A stretch of 64,000 nucleotides of DNA from Paralithodes platypus (lineage: Eukaryota; Arthropoda; Malacostraca; Decapoda; Lithodidae). The position numbers were made by a program, and so were the translations under genes. Below the pieces are notes generated by a model that had not been told where the DNA came from, ran no database searches, and saw only the letters and a program-made list of their open reading frames with translations. The stretch lies in assembly GCA_032716605.1 (NCBI GenBank), contig CM064569.1, positions 13,508,079 through 13,572,078 on the forward strand, in the 5' to 3' direction. The first letter of the stretch is position 1; the number at the start of each line of letters is the position of its first letter. This document shows, one piece after another, positions 44,256-54,615 of this stretch.

Positions 44256-46002
44256 TTAAGAGTGATTGGGATGCCCAGCGTGCTTAGATTTTTTACGATT
44301 ATTTTTAGAACGAAGGGAACCCGGGGACCTCTGCCGGACCTTGCCACCGGCAACCTCCATCCTCTCCGTAGACTCCCCCAGGTGAGGCCGGGAGGCCCCC
44401 CTCGAGGGAGCCGGAGACGGGATGACGTGCGTATAAGACTGACGGCTGAGGGGGGTAAGATTTACTTTATTCATATCAGACTTGCCATTCTTCCCAGTAG
44501 GAGGGGGAGGAGAAGAAGCAGCAGCGTGGGAATAAGAGGACTTATCCCGCACCGAGGCAGAGGCAGGGGCAGAGGATGAAGAAACAAGAGGAGAAGAGGC
44601 AGATGGAGTAGGAGAGTCAGAAACTGAGGTAGCGGTAGAGTCAGTGGAAGTGGGAGAAACAGCGGAAGTGGCAGAGTCAGTTGGATCAGTAGAAACAGTG
44701 GTAGTGGAGGAACAGTGGGAAAGAGGAGGCTGAGACTGAACAGGTGTAGAAGGAGGGAGAGGATAAGTCTGAGTAGACACAGAACAAGTCTGAGTCCCCA
44801 CAGAGCACATCTGAGGCCGAGAGGACGACGCTGAAGCATAGGGAACATTTGGACTAGGAGTTGCATGCAACTCCTCCACCTTCTTCCTAGCTTCGAAATA
44901 AGAGACTCCCGAAGTGGCCTTGACTGTACAGACCTCCTTCTCTATCTTCCCCTTGGGGCAATCCCGAGAGGAAGAAGAGTGAGCACCTGCACAGTTTACA
45001 CACTTAGCTCCTTGCAACATATTATGTTCCAGTAAGTCCACGGAGGCGGGCGCCAGGTATCATTGCCACTGCACCACACAACTGTCAAAACCACACTGCT
45101 GGCCGTTAGAATTGTCGGAGGAACCTGGGGTTGCCACCAACCGACAGATCTTCATCTAACTTACCGGACTTACTGAGCTCCATATGATGCTAGAGCGTCA
45201 TTTGGACTTATTGGAGAGGCATGTAGATAAGTCCATATGACGCGATCGTGTCATATGAGTTTTTGGTCATAAGTTCCATATGACGCTATCGCGTCATATG
45301 AGTCGCAAGGAGTTAGCTGTCTCAGTGCACCCTACAGACTCATTAACCTGGTCACCACAACGTTCACAAACAGCCTGGGGAGAACGGCAAGCTCTTTAGT
45401 GTGCCTAAATTGCTGGCATTTGAAACAATGCAAAGGGTTAGGGATGTATACTCTGATTGGGCAACGTTCGTACCCTACAAGAACAGCATCGGGGAGCTTG
45501 GCCATACCGAAAGTGAAAACAACCGTGGGAGTCTTTACATGTTCGCAATTTGTAAACCGAGTAATAAATCTAGCGCTAACGACAAGCTGATCGGCCATTT
45601 CATTGACAATGTCCTGCTCATACATGGACAAGAAATCCCTACAATAGGCCACCCCTTTGCAGGAATTAATTGAAACTGGGATCTGCGCAGTTACATCATA
45701 ATGAAATTTTCGAAGCTTAAGTAAGTCTTTAACCTGAGAGGCATTACAAGTTTTAACGAGGAGGTCACCACTAGCAAGCTTCTTGACCTGGTCCACTGTC
45801 CCCGCCCAACCATCAATCACCTTCTTGATCAAGAAGGGATTGAAGCTAGCAAGGGACACCGAACCAGAAGTATGAAGCGTCACAAGTGAAGCATTCTCGG
45901 GAGCGATCACGGGCGGTTTATGGGGAGGATCAGGAGGGACATCCCTTCCCCTGAGGGGGGGGGGGGGGGGAGGGAGGAACGGGATCCATCCCACTTCCCC
46001 AT
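44256..46002 (-). pseudogene. I-type LINE ORF1 (gag-like, CCHC knuckles), split by a 305-bp element
   Basis: A likely start is ATG at 46002, followed by a Pro-rich stretch with a G/C homopolymer (about 45955-45971 on plus) where the frame changes. Then IRVYIPNPLHCFKCQQFRHT, the first knuckle, CERCGDQVNES, and across the insertion CVNCAGAHSSSSRDCPKG. The C-terminal part is Ser/Thr/Pro-rich (44900-44450) and ends KHAGHPNHS-stop at 44256-44258. ORF1 is a nucleic-acid chaperone in related elements. Joining the sequence across the insertion restores the frame of the knuckle region. Confidence 0.82.
45008..45312. mobile_element. 305-bp palindrome-rich MITE with TTAG duplication
   Basis: Flanked by TTAG at 45004-45007 and 45313-45316. 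Ends CTCCTTGCAAC and, reversed, CTCCTTGCGAC. Contains near-perfect 24-base palindromes at 45234-45257 and 45277-45300 (CATATGACGC...GCGTCATATG type), and a weaker one at 45181-45204. Removing the element and one TTAG gives a continuous ORF1 knuckle region. Confidence 0.85.
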
Positions 46003-46344
46003 AAGGGGGAAGTGAGAAACGCACCGCGGATGCCAGAAAAAGGGGAGGAAGAATGAACGTTTGCTAACCCCTCTCAATCCTCGTATCGGGAAGCCCGACC
46101 CTGTCAATTCAGGCCCAGAGCGATCAGTGGGTGGATCTCCCAGAGGTCAGAAAGCAAGGAAAAAGCAAACAACAAGGGCAAAGACACCTACTTTGCCACC
46201 AAAAAAGGGAGAGGAAGGATGAATACAAATTTATTTATTAATGAAAAAAGAGGCACCCAAGCAAAGAAACAAACATTAAATCATAAATTCGCCGAGAACA
46301 CGTCCGCACGCCACGCCTAATGTAAGTCAACTGTATCCTTAGCT

Positions 46345-48138
46345 TTATTTGTATTTAACACGTTTGATGTACAGTCGGTCACCTTTCCGACTGGGCCACC
46401 TAATGGTAATTTCGCTGGGTCTTTCGCTCTGGTATTAGGCTACTAAGATCGCTCACTCCCCCCCCCCCCCCCCCCCACCCTGAATCTGTTGCATATTATG
46501 TCCCATAGATGGAGTCATTAGATTTGCTTGGAAGGAGAGGGGTGGGCTACACGGAGAAGGGGGGGGGGGAATTGTGTAGGGAAAGTTGGAAGTATGTAGG
46601 GTGGTGGAGGGGGGTTACGTGCATTATTTCACCAGGTTTATGGTTACCGTTTTATCTCTTGATATTAATTAAGATGTAAATAGATTTTGCTAGTGAAATC
46701 TGCCTTTAAGACATATTTGTTTATGTGTAATTATTGTTTGCAAACCAATTTGTAGGGATTGCTAGATTCACTATCTATTTAGTAAGACAGCTCTTTCTCA
46801 CTCATTCACTCACACTATCTATTTATCTATCTATCTATATCTATCCACATTATAGATTAGTCTTTTCCTTAGCTGATGTTCATTTGCTCTTCTTTGGGTT
46901 AATTTGGTCTCTTAATTTTGGTTGAGCTCCCGGGCTGGCCCGTATTGTTGATTTGCGGCATTTGTTTTGGGGCTCCTCATACCTCTCTGTCTCATGCCTT
47001 TTTCTTCAAATACGTCATTATGTGTAGCATTGTGTTGTTAATTAAAAACCAAATAATGTATTGCATATCCATATCCATCTAGTCGTCATTAGTGAAATTC
47101 CCATACCAAAATAACAGCTTTCATAACTAGTCGCTTACACCAAATAATCCTACACTGTTAGAAAATATAGGTCATTCAGCAATAAAAGCAGTGCAATATA
47201 TATTGATATAATTATGATATTCTCCAGATGTGTATTTTGTGTTTGAGAACCCCCTTCCCTTTTTTGGAGAAGAAAAAAAATATATATGACTAAAATACAG
47301 TACAAAAATGTCAGACTTTAGAACTGGTAACCCACTTAAATAGAAACAAATAAATGAATTGCTCGGAAATAAATGCTACAAACTTCAAAGTCGTTATAAC
47401 TTATAAGAAAAATAGGTCCTACTAAAATGTCATTGGAAAACGCTATATACTTTCAAAGTAGCCCCAGAGAAGTTTTAGTGGTTTGCATTTCCCAATGTTG
47501 ATACATTGTATGATAAAGGTGTTTGTTATTAGCATATACATTTGGATAGCAATGCAAATATAATTAAACCATTCAGAGACAGAGCGAGAAGGAAAGAGAG
47601 AGACGAACTTAATGGACGAATACATCGAAGATACTTATACACGAAAGCTTGACTCTAATATCTGTGGATAGAGTATTTACTAATCAAAATAATAAGTATT
47701 CGGTAATGTTTACTCTATATATTCATCTAAACATATGAACAAAATTAACCCGCAGAGCCACTTCACCTATGTAATGCAAATTCCCATTACAAGCAACCCA
47801 ATTCCTCCATATGACAATCAAAGGTTTGATGTTCTCCACTTTCTTTTACCTAATAAATTGTTTCTCTGTGTATGAAAGAGACAAGAGGCAAACTACTTAT
47901 AAACAATTAAACGTCCTATTGTCCCCCTTATCCCAGTCAGAACAGAATGCTTAGTACAGAACCATATTCAAGGTGCACTGGAATGTAACTGCAGGACACG
48001 CAAAGCTTGAAACAAAGTCATAGGGTGAGGGATAGACACATTTACAGAGTGAATTCCATACTTTACTTGTTGAGCTGAAAAATTACGGGGAAATTTAAGT
48101 TAACTGTTGGCTTTGAATGGTGATCAGAAAAGTGGTGG
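46345..48138. other. AT-rich non-coding stretch with simple repeats
   Basis: Contains a C run (about 46459-46476), a G run (46561-46569) and TATC repeats (46806-46846). No ORF or known element recognised. Confidence 0.6.
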
Positions 48139-48359
48139 GAATGAGTTACGAACGGGTGGCCCTCTGTCTCTGCAGAGTGAGAGGTATACGCTGGGACAGC
48201 TGTGAAGAACACTGATTATAATAATGGCATAACAGTAATATACATGCAGTTTTCACAATGTGGAGATATTGTAGACAATATGGTGGAGAAGAGTAGAGAT
48301 TACATGCCTTTGACTGCACCCTTTCAGAGGCATTTTTCATATGCGAACAATACCTGATA
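48139..48359 (-). pseudogene. diverged LINE B-like fragment, cut by assembly gap
   Basis: Minus-strand reading IRYCSHMKNASERVQSKACN followed by HYYNQCSSQLSQRIPL parallels the LINE B segment with IEYCSHV and NNQCSSELSQCIPP. It is more diverged than the other copies and runs into the N gap. Confidence 0.65.
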
Positions 48360-48459
48360 NNNNNNNNNNNNNNNNNNNNNNNNNNNNNNNNNNNNNNNNN
48401 NNNNNNNNNNNNNNNNNNNNNNNNNNNNNNNNNNNNNNNNNNNNNNNNNNNNNNNNNNN
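48360..48459. other. assembly gap, 100 N
   Basis: Exactly 100 N, the usual placeholder for a gap of unknown size. The elements on either side are unrelated, so missing sequence lies between them. Confidence 0.98.
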
Positions 48460-48889
48460 GGAAAGCCAACACCACCATCACTGCTATCAATGCCAAAGCC
48501 GATGGCGTACACCTGAAGAAATTCATCGGCGAATTCACCCCAGGTTATGCTTACGGTACTATAAAAACCCACAAACCCGGGAACCCCCTCCGCCCCATCA
48601 TATCACAGATCTCTACTGCTACCTACCAGACCGCCAAGGCCCTGAACAAACTCCTCACCCCTTTTGTTCCTCGGCAATACAACCTCAACTCTGCTTATGA
48701 CTTCCTAGAAATTCAACGAGATGCCCCCCCAGCTAACGACCACATCATCGCCTCCCTCGACGTAGAGAGTTTGTTTACCAATGGTGCCCGTTGACAAGAC
48801 CATAGATTTTATCCTACGTCAAAGTTTACCACTGCCCTAATACGCCCCCCCCCCCCCTGGACATCCCGGAGAAGGCCCTGAAGACGCTC
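48460..48889 (+). pseudogene. Penelope-like element, RT N-terminal part, frameshifted
   Basis: Starts at the gap. The frame from 48463 reads HLKKFIGEFTPGYAYGTIKT and HKPGNPLRPIISQI, the KxHKPGxPLRPI block characteristic of Penelope-like RTs, then IIASLDVESLFTN. Extra bases near 48780 and a C run near 48845 shift the frame before the ORF at 48890. Confidence 0.85.
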
Positions 48890-50191
48890 TTGGAACTATG
48901 TACCAAGGAGTCCCCTTTCCTCTGCCCCCGCGGGAATATGTACCAGCAAATCGACGGTGTAGCGATGGGAAGCCCCCTGGGGGTCCTGTTCGCCAATTTC
49001 TTCATGGGAACTATCGAAGAGGAACTCCTGGCTGCCCACCGGCCCACTGTCTACTGCAGGTACATCGATGATATCTTCGTGCGGGTGAAGGACCTGGGCG
49101 AACTCAGGGACCTCCAGCAGCGCTTCATGGCCGCCTCCGGACTCAACTTCACTTACGAAGAAACCACCGATGGACATCTACCCTTCCTCGACCTCCTTGT
49201 CTCCCTCCACGACCACGGCTTCAAAACTACAGTGTACACCAAACCTACTAACAATGGCCAATGTCTTAATGGGGAAAGTGAATGCCCTAAACGATACCAT
49301 CAGTCCACCATCGCCGCCTATGTCAGGAGAGCCCTCATCCATTGCACCACCTGGAATGACACACACAATGAACTGGAAAGGCTCACCCAGGTCCTAGTCA
49401 ACAATGGGTATTCCAACACTGACGTCACCAATGCCATCAACCACCACCTAGAAAAATGGTACAAACAAGACCCCCCTAGCACCAACCCGGCCAATGACAT
49501 TACATTTTTCTACAGAAACTACATGTCTTCCGACCACACAACAGACGAATCCATTATGAAAGAAATAATTCACAAAAACGTCCTCCCCACCAACCCTGAC
49601 AATAAAATAAAACTCATTATTTACTACAAATCTCCTAAGACCTCCAACCTTGTCCTCCGTAACCGCCCCATTTCCACCAACCAACCGAAAGACGATCATG
49701 TGATATACCAGCATATTTGCACCTCTGGGGACTGTGGACCCCTATCCTATGTTGGAATGACACAAACTCGCCTTTCCCGTCGACTAACCCTCCACCTTCA
49801 ATCTGGCGCTATAAAAGATCACTATCAAGCCCCCCACCATCTTGCCCTAACTCGCGCCGACCTAGACAGACAAACCACCATACTCGACAAAGAATCAGAC
49901 CCCAGAAGACTAGCTATTTTAGAAGCTCTATACATCCAAACACTCAACCCCAGCATCAACAACCAAACACAAGACCTTCAAATTCTTCCTTCAGGCAAAC
50001 GCTACAGGCATACTGCCCCCCTTCCTCTCGCCCTGTGCCCCCCTCCCTTACCTTTCCGCACTCAGCACACAACTGACAACACCAACCAATCACAGCCACC
50101 CACAGCCAACAACCAACCACCGATAAGATTTAGTGCCCGTCTCGCGAATAGACTGCCTTCCACCAATGAACAGCCACCCCACACCCAGTAG
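48890..50191 (+). CDS. Penelope-like reverse transcriptase with GIY-YIG endonuclease
   Basis: Retroelement enzyme that copies RNA and nicks DNA with its own GIY-YIG nuclease. The 433-codon open part has no true start; it continues the RT begun upstream. Residues 20-64 hold QIDGVAMGSPLGVLFANFFM and YCRYIDDIFV, the Penelope version of the RT catalytic box. A Penelope-type thumb region follows. Residues about 274-358 form the GIY-YIG domain: YQHICTSGDCGPLSYVGMTQ, TRLSRRLTLHL and a helix with ILEALYI supplying the conserved Glu. The C-terminal 60 residues are Pro/Asn-rich. The stop at 50189-50191 is followed by about 260 bp of 3' sequence. The domain order matches canonical animal Penelope elements. 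Confidence 0.92.
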   Translation: MELCTKESPFLCPRGNMYQQIDGVAMGSPLGVLFANFFMGTIEEELLAAHRPTVYCRYIDDIFVRVKDLGELRDLQQRFMAASGLNFTYEETTDGHLPFLDLLVSLHDHGFKTTVYTKPTNNGQCLNGESECPKRYHQSTIAAYVRRALIHCTTWNDTHNELERLTQVLVNNGYSNTDVTNAINHHLEKWYKQDPPSTNPANDITFFYRNYMSSDHTTDESIMKEIIHKNVLPTNPDNKIKLIIYYKSPKTSNLVLRNRPISTNQPKDDHVIYQHICTSGDCGPLSYVGMTQTRLSRRLTLHLQSGAIKDHYQAPHHLALTRADLDRQTTILDKESDPRRLAILEALYIQTLNPSINNQTQDLQILPSGKRYRHTAPLPLALCPPPLPFRTQHTTDNTNQSQPPTANNQPPIRFSARLANRLPSTNEQPPHTQ

Positions 50192-50276
50192 CTCCGCCCA
50201 CCTCCCTATTCTTGATCCTCGAATTTTGTATAAATATGATGCTTTGTCCCTATTCTAATCATTACCTCTCCACTCC

Positions 50277-50315
50277 CTGAAGATGCAAGATGTTTACTTG
50301 TGAAACGTTGGATAC
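50277..50315 (+). other. hammerhead-like core in Penelope 3' region, probably degenerate
   Basis: CTGAAGA, a short stem GCAAG/CTTGT and GAAAC are in hammerhead order, and Penelope elements are known to carry such ribozymes. I could not form a convincing stem I, and the bases after GAAAC do not give a good stem III and cleavage site. Self-cleavage is doubtful. Confidence 0.4.
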
Positions 50316-50319
50316 ACCA

Positions 50320-50455
50320 TGAATTTTGCTAACCTGTTGTACCTCATCTCTGAACCCCAGAGGAAAATTGTTAGAACTATTGAAAGCTGTAACAATAAAA
50401 TCCTGAATGCTGAAACTGCTATTGCCTTTAACCTCGTCTGTTTAAAAGAGAATAT
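50320..50455 (+). pseudogene. start of a second Penelope ORF (partial tandem copy)
   Basis: ATG at 50320 begins a frame with NLLYLISEPQRKIVRTIESC and AFNLVCLKENI. It resembles the N-terminal leader before RT in Penelope elements, which often sit in partial tandem (pseudo-LTR) arrays. It stops in (TA)n at about 50454-50475. Confidence 0.55.
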
Positions 50456-50509
50456 ATATATATATATATATATATCAAATGTTGTAAGATATTGCAAAGA
50501 ACATTGCAT

Positions 50510-50744
50510 GCCATGATTGTAATGTACCTATTTTCACTCATCCCAATGATTCCAAATTATTTGTTACATTAACAAAATGGTAGGACCTCTCCAATGTTAA
50601 ATAAAAGATACCTTATGTCTGTAGGCGGAATATGTCTGATATCACGTGGTCAGTTTACCCTCTCACGTTCTTGACGCAATTTTGAGCCTATTAGGGATAC
50701 TTTAAAGCCTTTGTTACCACCAGGGGTACTTCGAAACGGTGACA
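50510..50744. other. non-coding spacer
   Basis: No feature recognised before the minisatellite. Confidence 0.5.
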
Positions 50745-51835
50745 GGTCAGTTGAACCAGTGCAACTTCAACCAGTGCCACCTTAACCAGTGTCAACTCAA
50801 CCAGTAACCATCTCAACCAGTGACCATCTCAACCAGTGACCATCTTAACCATTAACCATCTCAACCAGTGCCAACTCAACCAGTGCCATCTTAACCAGTG
50901 CTAACTCAACCAGTGCCAACTCAACCAGTGACCATCTCAACCAGTGACCATCTCAACCAGTGCCAACTCAACCAGTGCCAACTCAACCAGTACCATCTCA
51001 ACCAGTGCTAACTCAACCAGTGCCAACTTAACCAGTGCCATCTCAACCAGTGCTAACTCAACCAGTGTCATCTCAACCAGTGCCAACTCAACCAGTGCCA
51101 TCCCAACCAGTGCTAACTCAACCAGTGACAACTCAACCAGTGCCAACTCAACCAGTGACCATCTTAACCAGTGTCAACTCAACCAGTACCATCTCAACCA
51201 GTGCCAACTCAACCAGTGCCAACTCAACCAGTGCTATCTCAACCAGCGCCATCTCAACCAGTGCTAACTCAACCAGTGCCAACTCAACCAGTGTCATCTC
51301 AACCAGTGCCAACTCAACCAGTGTCAACTCAACCAGTGCCATCTCAACCAGTACCACCTCAACCAGTGCCATCTCAACCAGTACTATTTCAACCAGTGCT
51401 ATCTCAACCAGTGACCATCTCAACCAGTGCCAACTCAACCAGTGACAATCTCAACCAGTGCTAACTCAACCAGTACTATTTCAACCAGTACCACCTCAAC
51501 CAGTGCTAACTCAACCAGTGACCATCTCAACCAGTACTATTTCAACCAGTGATATCTCAACCAGTGCTAACTCAACCAGTGACCAACTGATCCAGTGACC
51601 ATCTCAACCAGTGACCATCTCAACCAGTGACCATCTCAACCAGAAACAATTCAACCAGTGATCATCTCAACCAGTAGCAACTCAACCAGTGACTACCTCA
51701 ACCAGTGACAACTCAACCAGTGACAACTCAACTAGTGACAACTCAACCAGTGACAACTCAACCAGTGACTATTTAGACCAGTGACCACCTCAACCAGTGA
51801 CCATCTCAAATAGTGCCTCTCAACCAGTGATTATG
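50745..51835. repeat. 15-bp minisatellite, consensus CAACCAGTGCCAACT
   Basis: About 1.1 kb of 15-bp units; the CAACCAGTG part is nearly constant and the last six bases vary (CCAACT, CCATCT, CTAACT, ACCATCT). Because 15 is divisible by three, long frames are open on both strands (Thr-Ser-Ala-Asn-Ser repeats; Leu-Val-Glu repeats). These are not genes. Confidence 0.93.
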
Positions 51836-51889
51836 TAGCCCCCAGTAGGCGTGGTGTAGTATTATAATGACGGTGTGTTTGTGCATGAA

Positions 51890-52405
51890 CATCACAGAAG
51901 TGGTGATGATGGTGATTATGGTAATAGTAGTGATAGTGGTGTTGGTAGTGAGGATTTACAGTAACGATGGTGATTATAGTAGTGATGGTGGTGGTAACCG
52001 GTAGTAGTTGCGATAGTGGTGGTGATTATGTTAGTAGGATTGATGATGGCGATATTAGTAGTGATGCTGGTGATAGTAATAGATATGGTGGTGGTGATTG
52101 TGGTAGTAAGGATAATGACTAGTAGTGATGATAGTGATGATGGTGATTCTAATGATGAACATGTCATAAGTAGTGATGATGGTGACAATAATGATGATTA
52201 ATGATAATGGTGATAATGATGATAGTAGTAGTAATGATTTAGATAGTAGTAGTGCTAGAAGTAATGATGGTGACAGTAGTGATGATTAATGATAGTGGTG
52301 ACGATGATGATAGTAGTAGTGAAGATTTAGACAGTAGTAGTGCTAGTAGTGATGATGGTGACAGTAGTGATGATTAACGATAATGGTGACGATGATGATG
52401 ATGAT
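51890..52405. repeat. GAT/GTAGTGATGAT microsatellite, left part
   Basis: Irregular GTGATGATGGTGA-type repeat interrupted by LINE B copy 5 and resumed at 53494. Confidence 0.9.
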
Positions 52406-53493
52406 TTCCTTTCCGGCCGTTCCATAGCTGCGGTTGTGGACGGCCATCGCTCAATTCCTCATCCTATCAACTCCGGTGTTCCTCAGGGTTCTGTCCTATC
52501 TCCTATTCTCTTTCTAATTTTCATAAATGATCTTCTCAACTGTACATCTAGTCCCATCCATTCATATGCAGACGACTCTACTTTACACAACTCAATTAGT
52601 TTTCCAGAACGCCCCAGCCAGCAATCCCTCAAAAGTAAACGTAATGAAGCCATAAAATGCTTATCTTCTGATCTAGCTACTATTTCCAATTAGGGTAGAG
52701 AATACCTTATTACATTTAATGCTTCCAAAACTCTATTTATCCATCTTATCCGTCAGGAACCTCCAGAGAACTATCCCTTATTCATCAACAATACAAAAAT
52801 CAACCCTTCATCTTCCCTCAATGTTCTCGGTGTCTCTTTTTCTTCTGCTCTCACTTGGAAGGACCATATTACGTCTCGCTAAGGCAGCCTCTCAGAAGCT
52901 GGGTGTGCTCAACCGCCTCAAGGGGTTCTTTACCCCTGCGCAGCTACTTGCTCTGTACAGGGGCACAATGCGTCCTTGTATGGAGTATTGTTCACATGTG
53001 TGAAGAGGATCCTTTCACACCGCACCCCTAGATAAAATAGAAAGGAAAGCTTTTCGTATAATTAACTCTCGTCCACTCACCAATTCTCTGCAATCTCTCT
53101 CTCTTCGCCGCAATGTTGCATCTCTCTCATTATTCTATCGCTACTACAATAATCAGTGTTCCTCGGAGCTTTCCCAGTGTATACCACCTCCTCTACGTAG
53201 GGTACGTAGTACCCGCCTTGCAACACAATCCCACCCCTACTCTGTGCAACTCTCCAACCCAAGAGTGAAACGCTATTCTCAGAATTTCTTCTATTCAACT
53301 GCTGAGCTCTGGAACTCTCTCCCAGAATCAGTCTTTCCCTCTTCCTATGACTTAAATTGCTTCAAACTCCCTGTGTCCAGGCATTTTAGATCGAACGTCC
53401 CTAGATTTCGGCCCTGTCACTCTTTGAAATCTGGGGGAGGCACTCGCTGCAGGCAGTTATGCCTTTTGTCTCCCTCATTCACATAGAAAAAAA
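52406..53493 (+). pseudogene. LINE B copy 5, 5' truncated, inserted in microsatellite
   Basis: Runs from the RT core (FLSGRSIAAVVDGHRSIPHP, GVPQGSVLSPILFLIFINDL, SYADDST) to the shared 3' end CCTCATTCACATAGAAAAAA. GATGATTT at both borders may be the target duplication. It has no internal transposons and so supplies the empty sites for the three insertions in copy 1. An in-frame stop and small deletions (near 52692 and 52870) break the reading frame. Confidence 0.85.
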
Positions 53494-53757
53494 AAGTAGT
53501 GATGATTTAGATTGTAGCAGTGATAGTAGTGATGATGGTGACAGTAGTGATGATTAATTATAATGGTGACGATGATGATAGTAGTAGTGATGATTTAGAT
53601 AGTTGTAGTGCTAGTAGTGATGATGGTGATAGTAGTAGTGAGTATGGTGATACAGTAGGTAGTAGTGATGGAGATAGTAGTAGTGATGATATAGTAGTAG
53701 TGATAATATAGTAGTAGTGATGATGGCGATAGTAGTAGTGATGATGATAGCAGATAG
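53494..53757. repeat. GAT/GTAGTGATGAT microsatellite, right part
   Basis: Same repeat as 51890-52405, displaced by LINE B. Confidence 0.9.
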
Positions 53758-54229
53758 ATTGTAATGTTCTGTCATAGTAACCCGTGTTTGGGTGACATAG
53801 AAAATTTGCATTCCTCATTCTCTATTTTCTGAACTCCTGTGAATGTGCGTAATTTATATGCTCAACCTTGAAAGTAATTAATAAATATCGATGGTCCTGA
53901 AGACTATTTCCATGTTAATCTTTGTTCCTGATGTGTGATTAATGAGTTCAGTATTATGAAAGCCATGAGTGCATAATCTCCATACATTGGTTTATTTGCT
54001 GTATAATTATTATCCTTCCCTTTAGGTATTGCATATAAAACTTGAGTCAGAATAATATTACAACAGACTCATCTATGTATTCTTGTGCACAAATATAACA
54101 TATAACCTCTTCTGAATGTATGATTTGCCTTGCTTCTACCCTGTGCATGTATATTGAATATCCTATTCCCGTATGGTGAACCTAAACTACTTATTTTTGC
54201 CAAGCATAATAAAAAACACCATATGTTTT
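53758..54229. other. AT-rich non-coding stretch
   Basis: No element or ORF recognised. Confidence 0.55.
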
Positions 54230-54604
54230 TCCCCTACTACTAACACAATCAACACCAACATAATACCGGTAGCCTACTACTACTGCATTCACCACCACCG
54301 TCACTCCTACCACCACAATCACCATTATTGCTATTATAATCACCACCATTAATATTATACCACTACAATCATCAGTATCCCTACTACCAACATAATCATC
54401 ACTACTACTACAATCACATCCATCATCCCTGCCACCACAATCAACACTACTGCCACCACTGTCATCACTATTACTACACCAATCCCCACCACCAGCACTA
54501 AGCACTATACTACCACCATCACCATCATTACTACTACCACAATTGCCACCACAATCACTACTACCACAACAAGGACCACCACCATCATTACTACTACCAG
54601 TGAC
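54230..54604. repeat. ACTACCACCATC-type microsatellite, left part
   Basis: Imperfect trinucleotide-based repeat. The 141-codon minus frame (Gly/Ser-rich) is a repeat artefact. Confidence 0.88.
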
Positions 54605-54615
54605 CACCAACATCA

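Larger units (their letters stand above)
37575..46332 (-). mobile_element. I-clade LINE with ORF1, ORF2 and RNase H, two nested insertions
   Basis: Reads on the minus strand from a 5' leader near 46332 to a 3' end at 37575. It contains a gag-like ORF1 with CCHC knuckles, and ORF2 with endonuclease, RT, RNase H and a C-terminal finger. Insertions at 45008-45312 and 38320-40916 interrupt it. After removing them the reading is continuous in order: RNase H ends at 40921 and HTVKSTIGVWPSANRRSRKE resumes at about 38310. The right flank carries GTATCCTTAGCT (46333-46344) and the left ATCCTTA (37551-37557), an imperfect duplication. RNase H places it in the I superfamily. Confidence 0.85.

Noticed and set aside
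44471..44866. Leu-rich membrane-like frame
   Set aside because: Out-of-frame shadow of the Ser/Thr/Pro-rich part of LINE ORF1.
45234..45300. Restriction or regulatory operator palindromes
   Set aside because: The palindromes lie inside a transposable element with clean borders, so they are better explained as internal repeats of that MITE.
50944..51464. Ser/Thr-rich and Leu/Val/Glu frames on both strands
   Set aside because: Products of a 15-bp minisatellite; open frames follow from the unit length.
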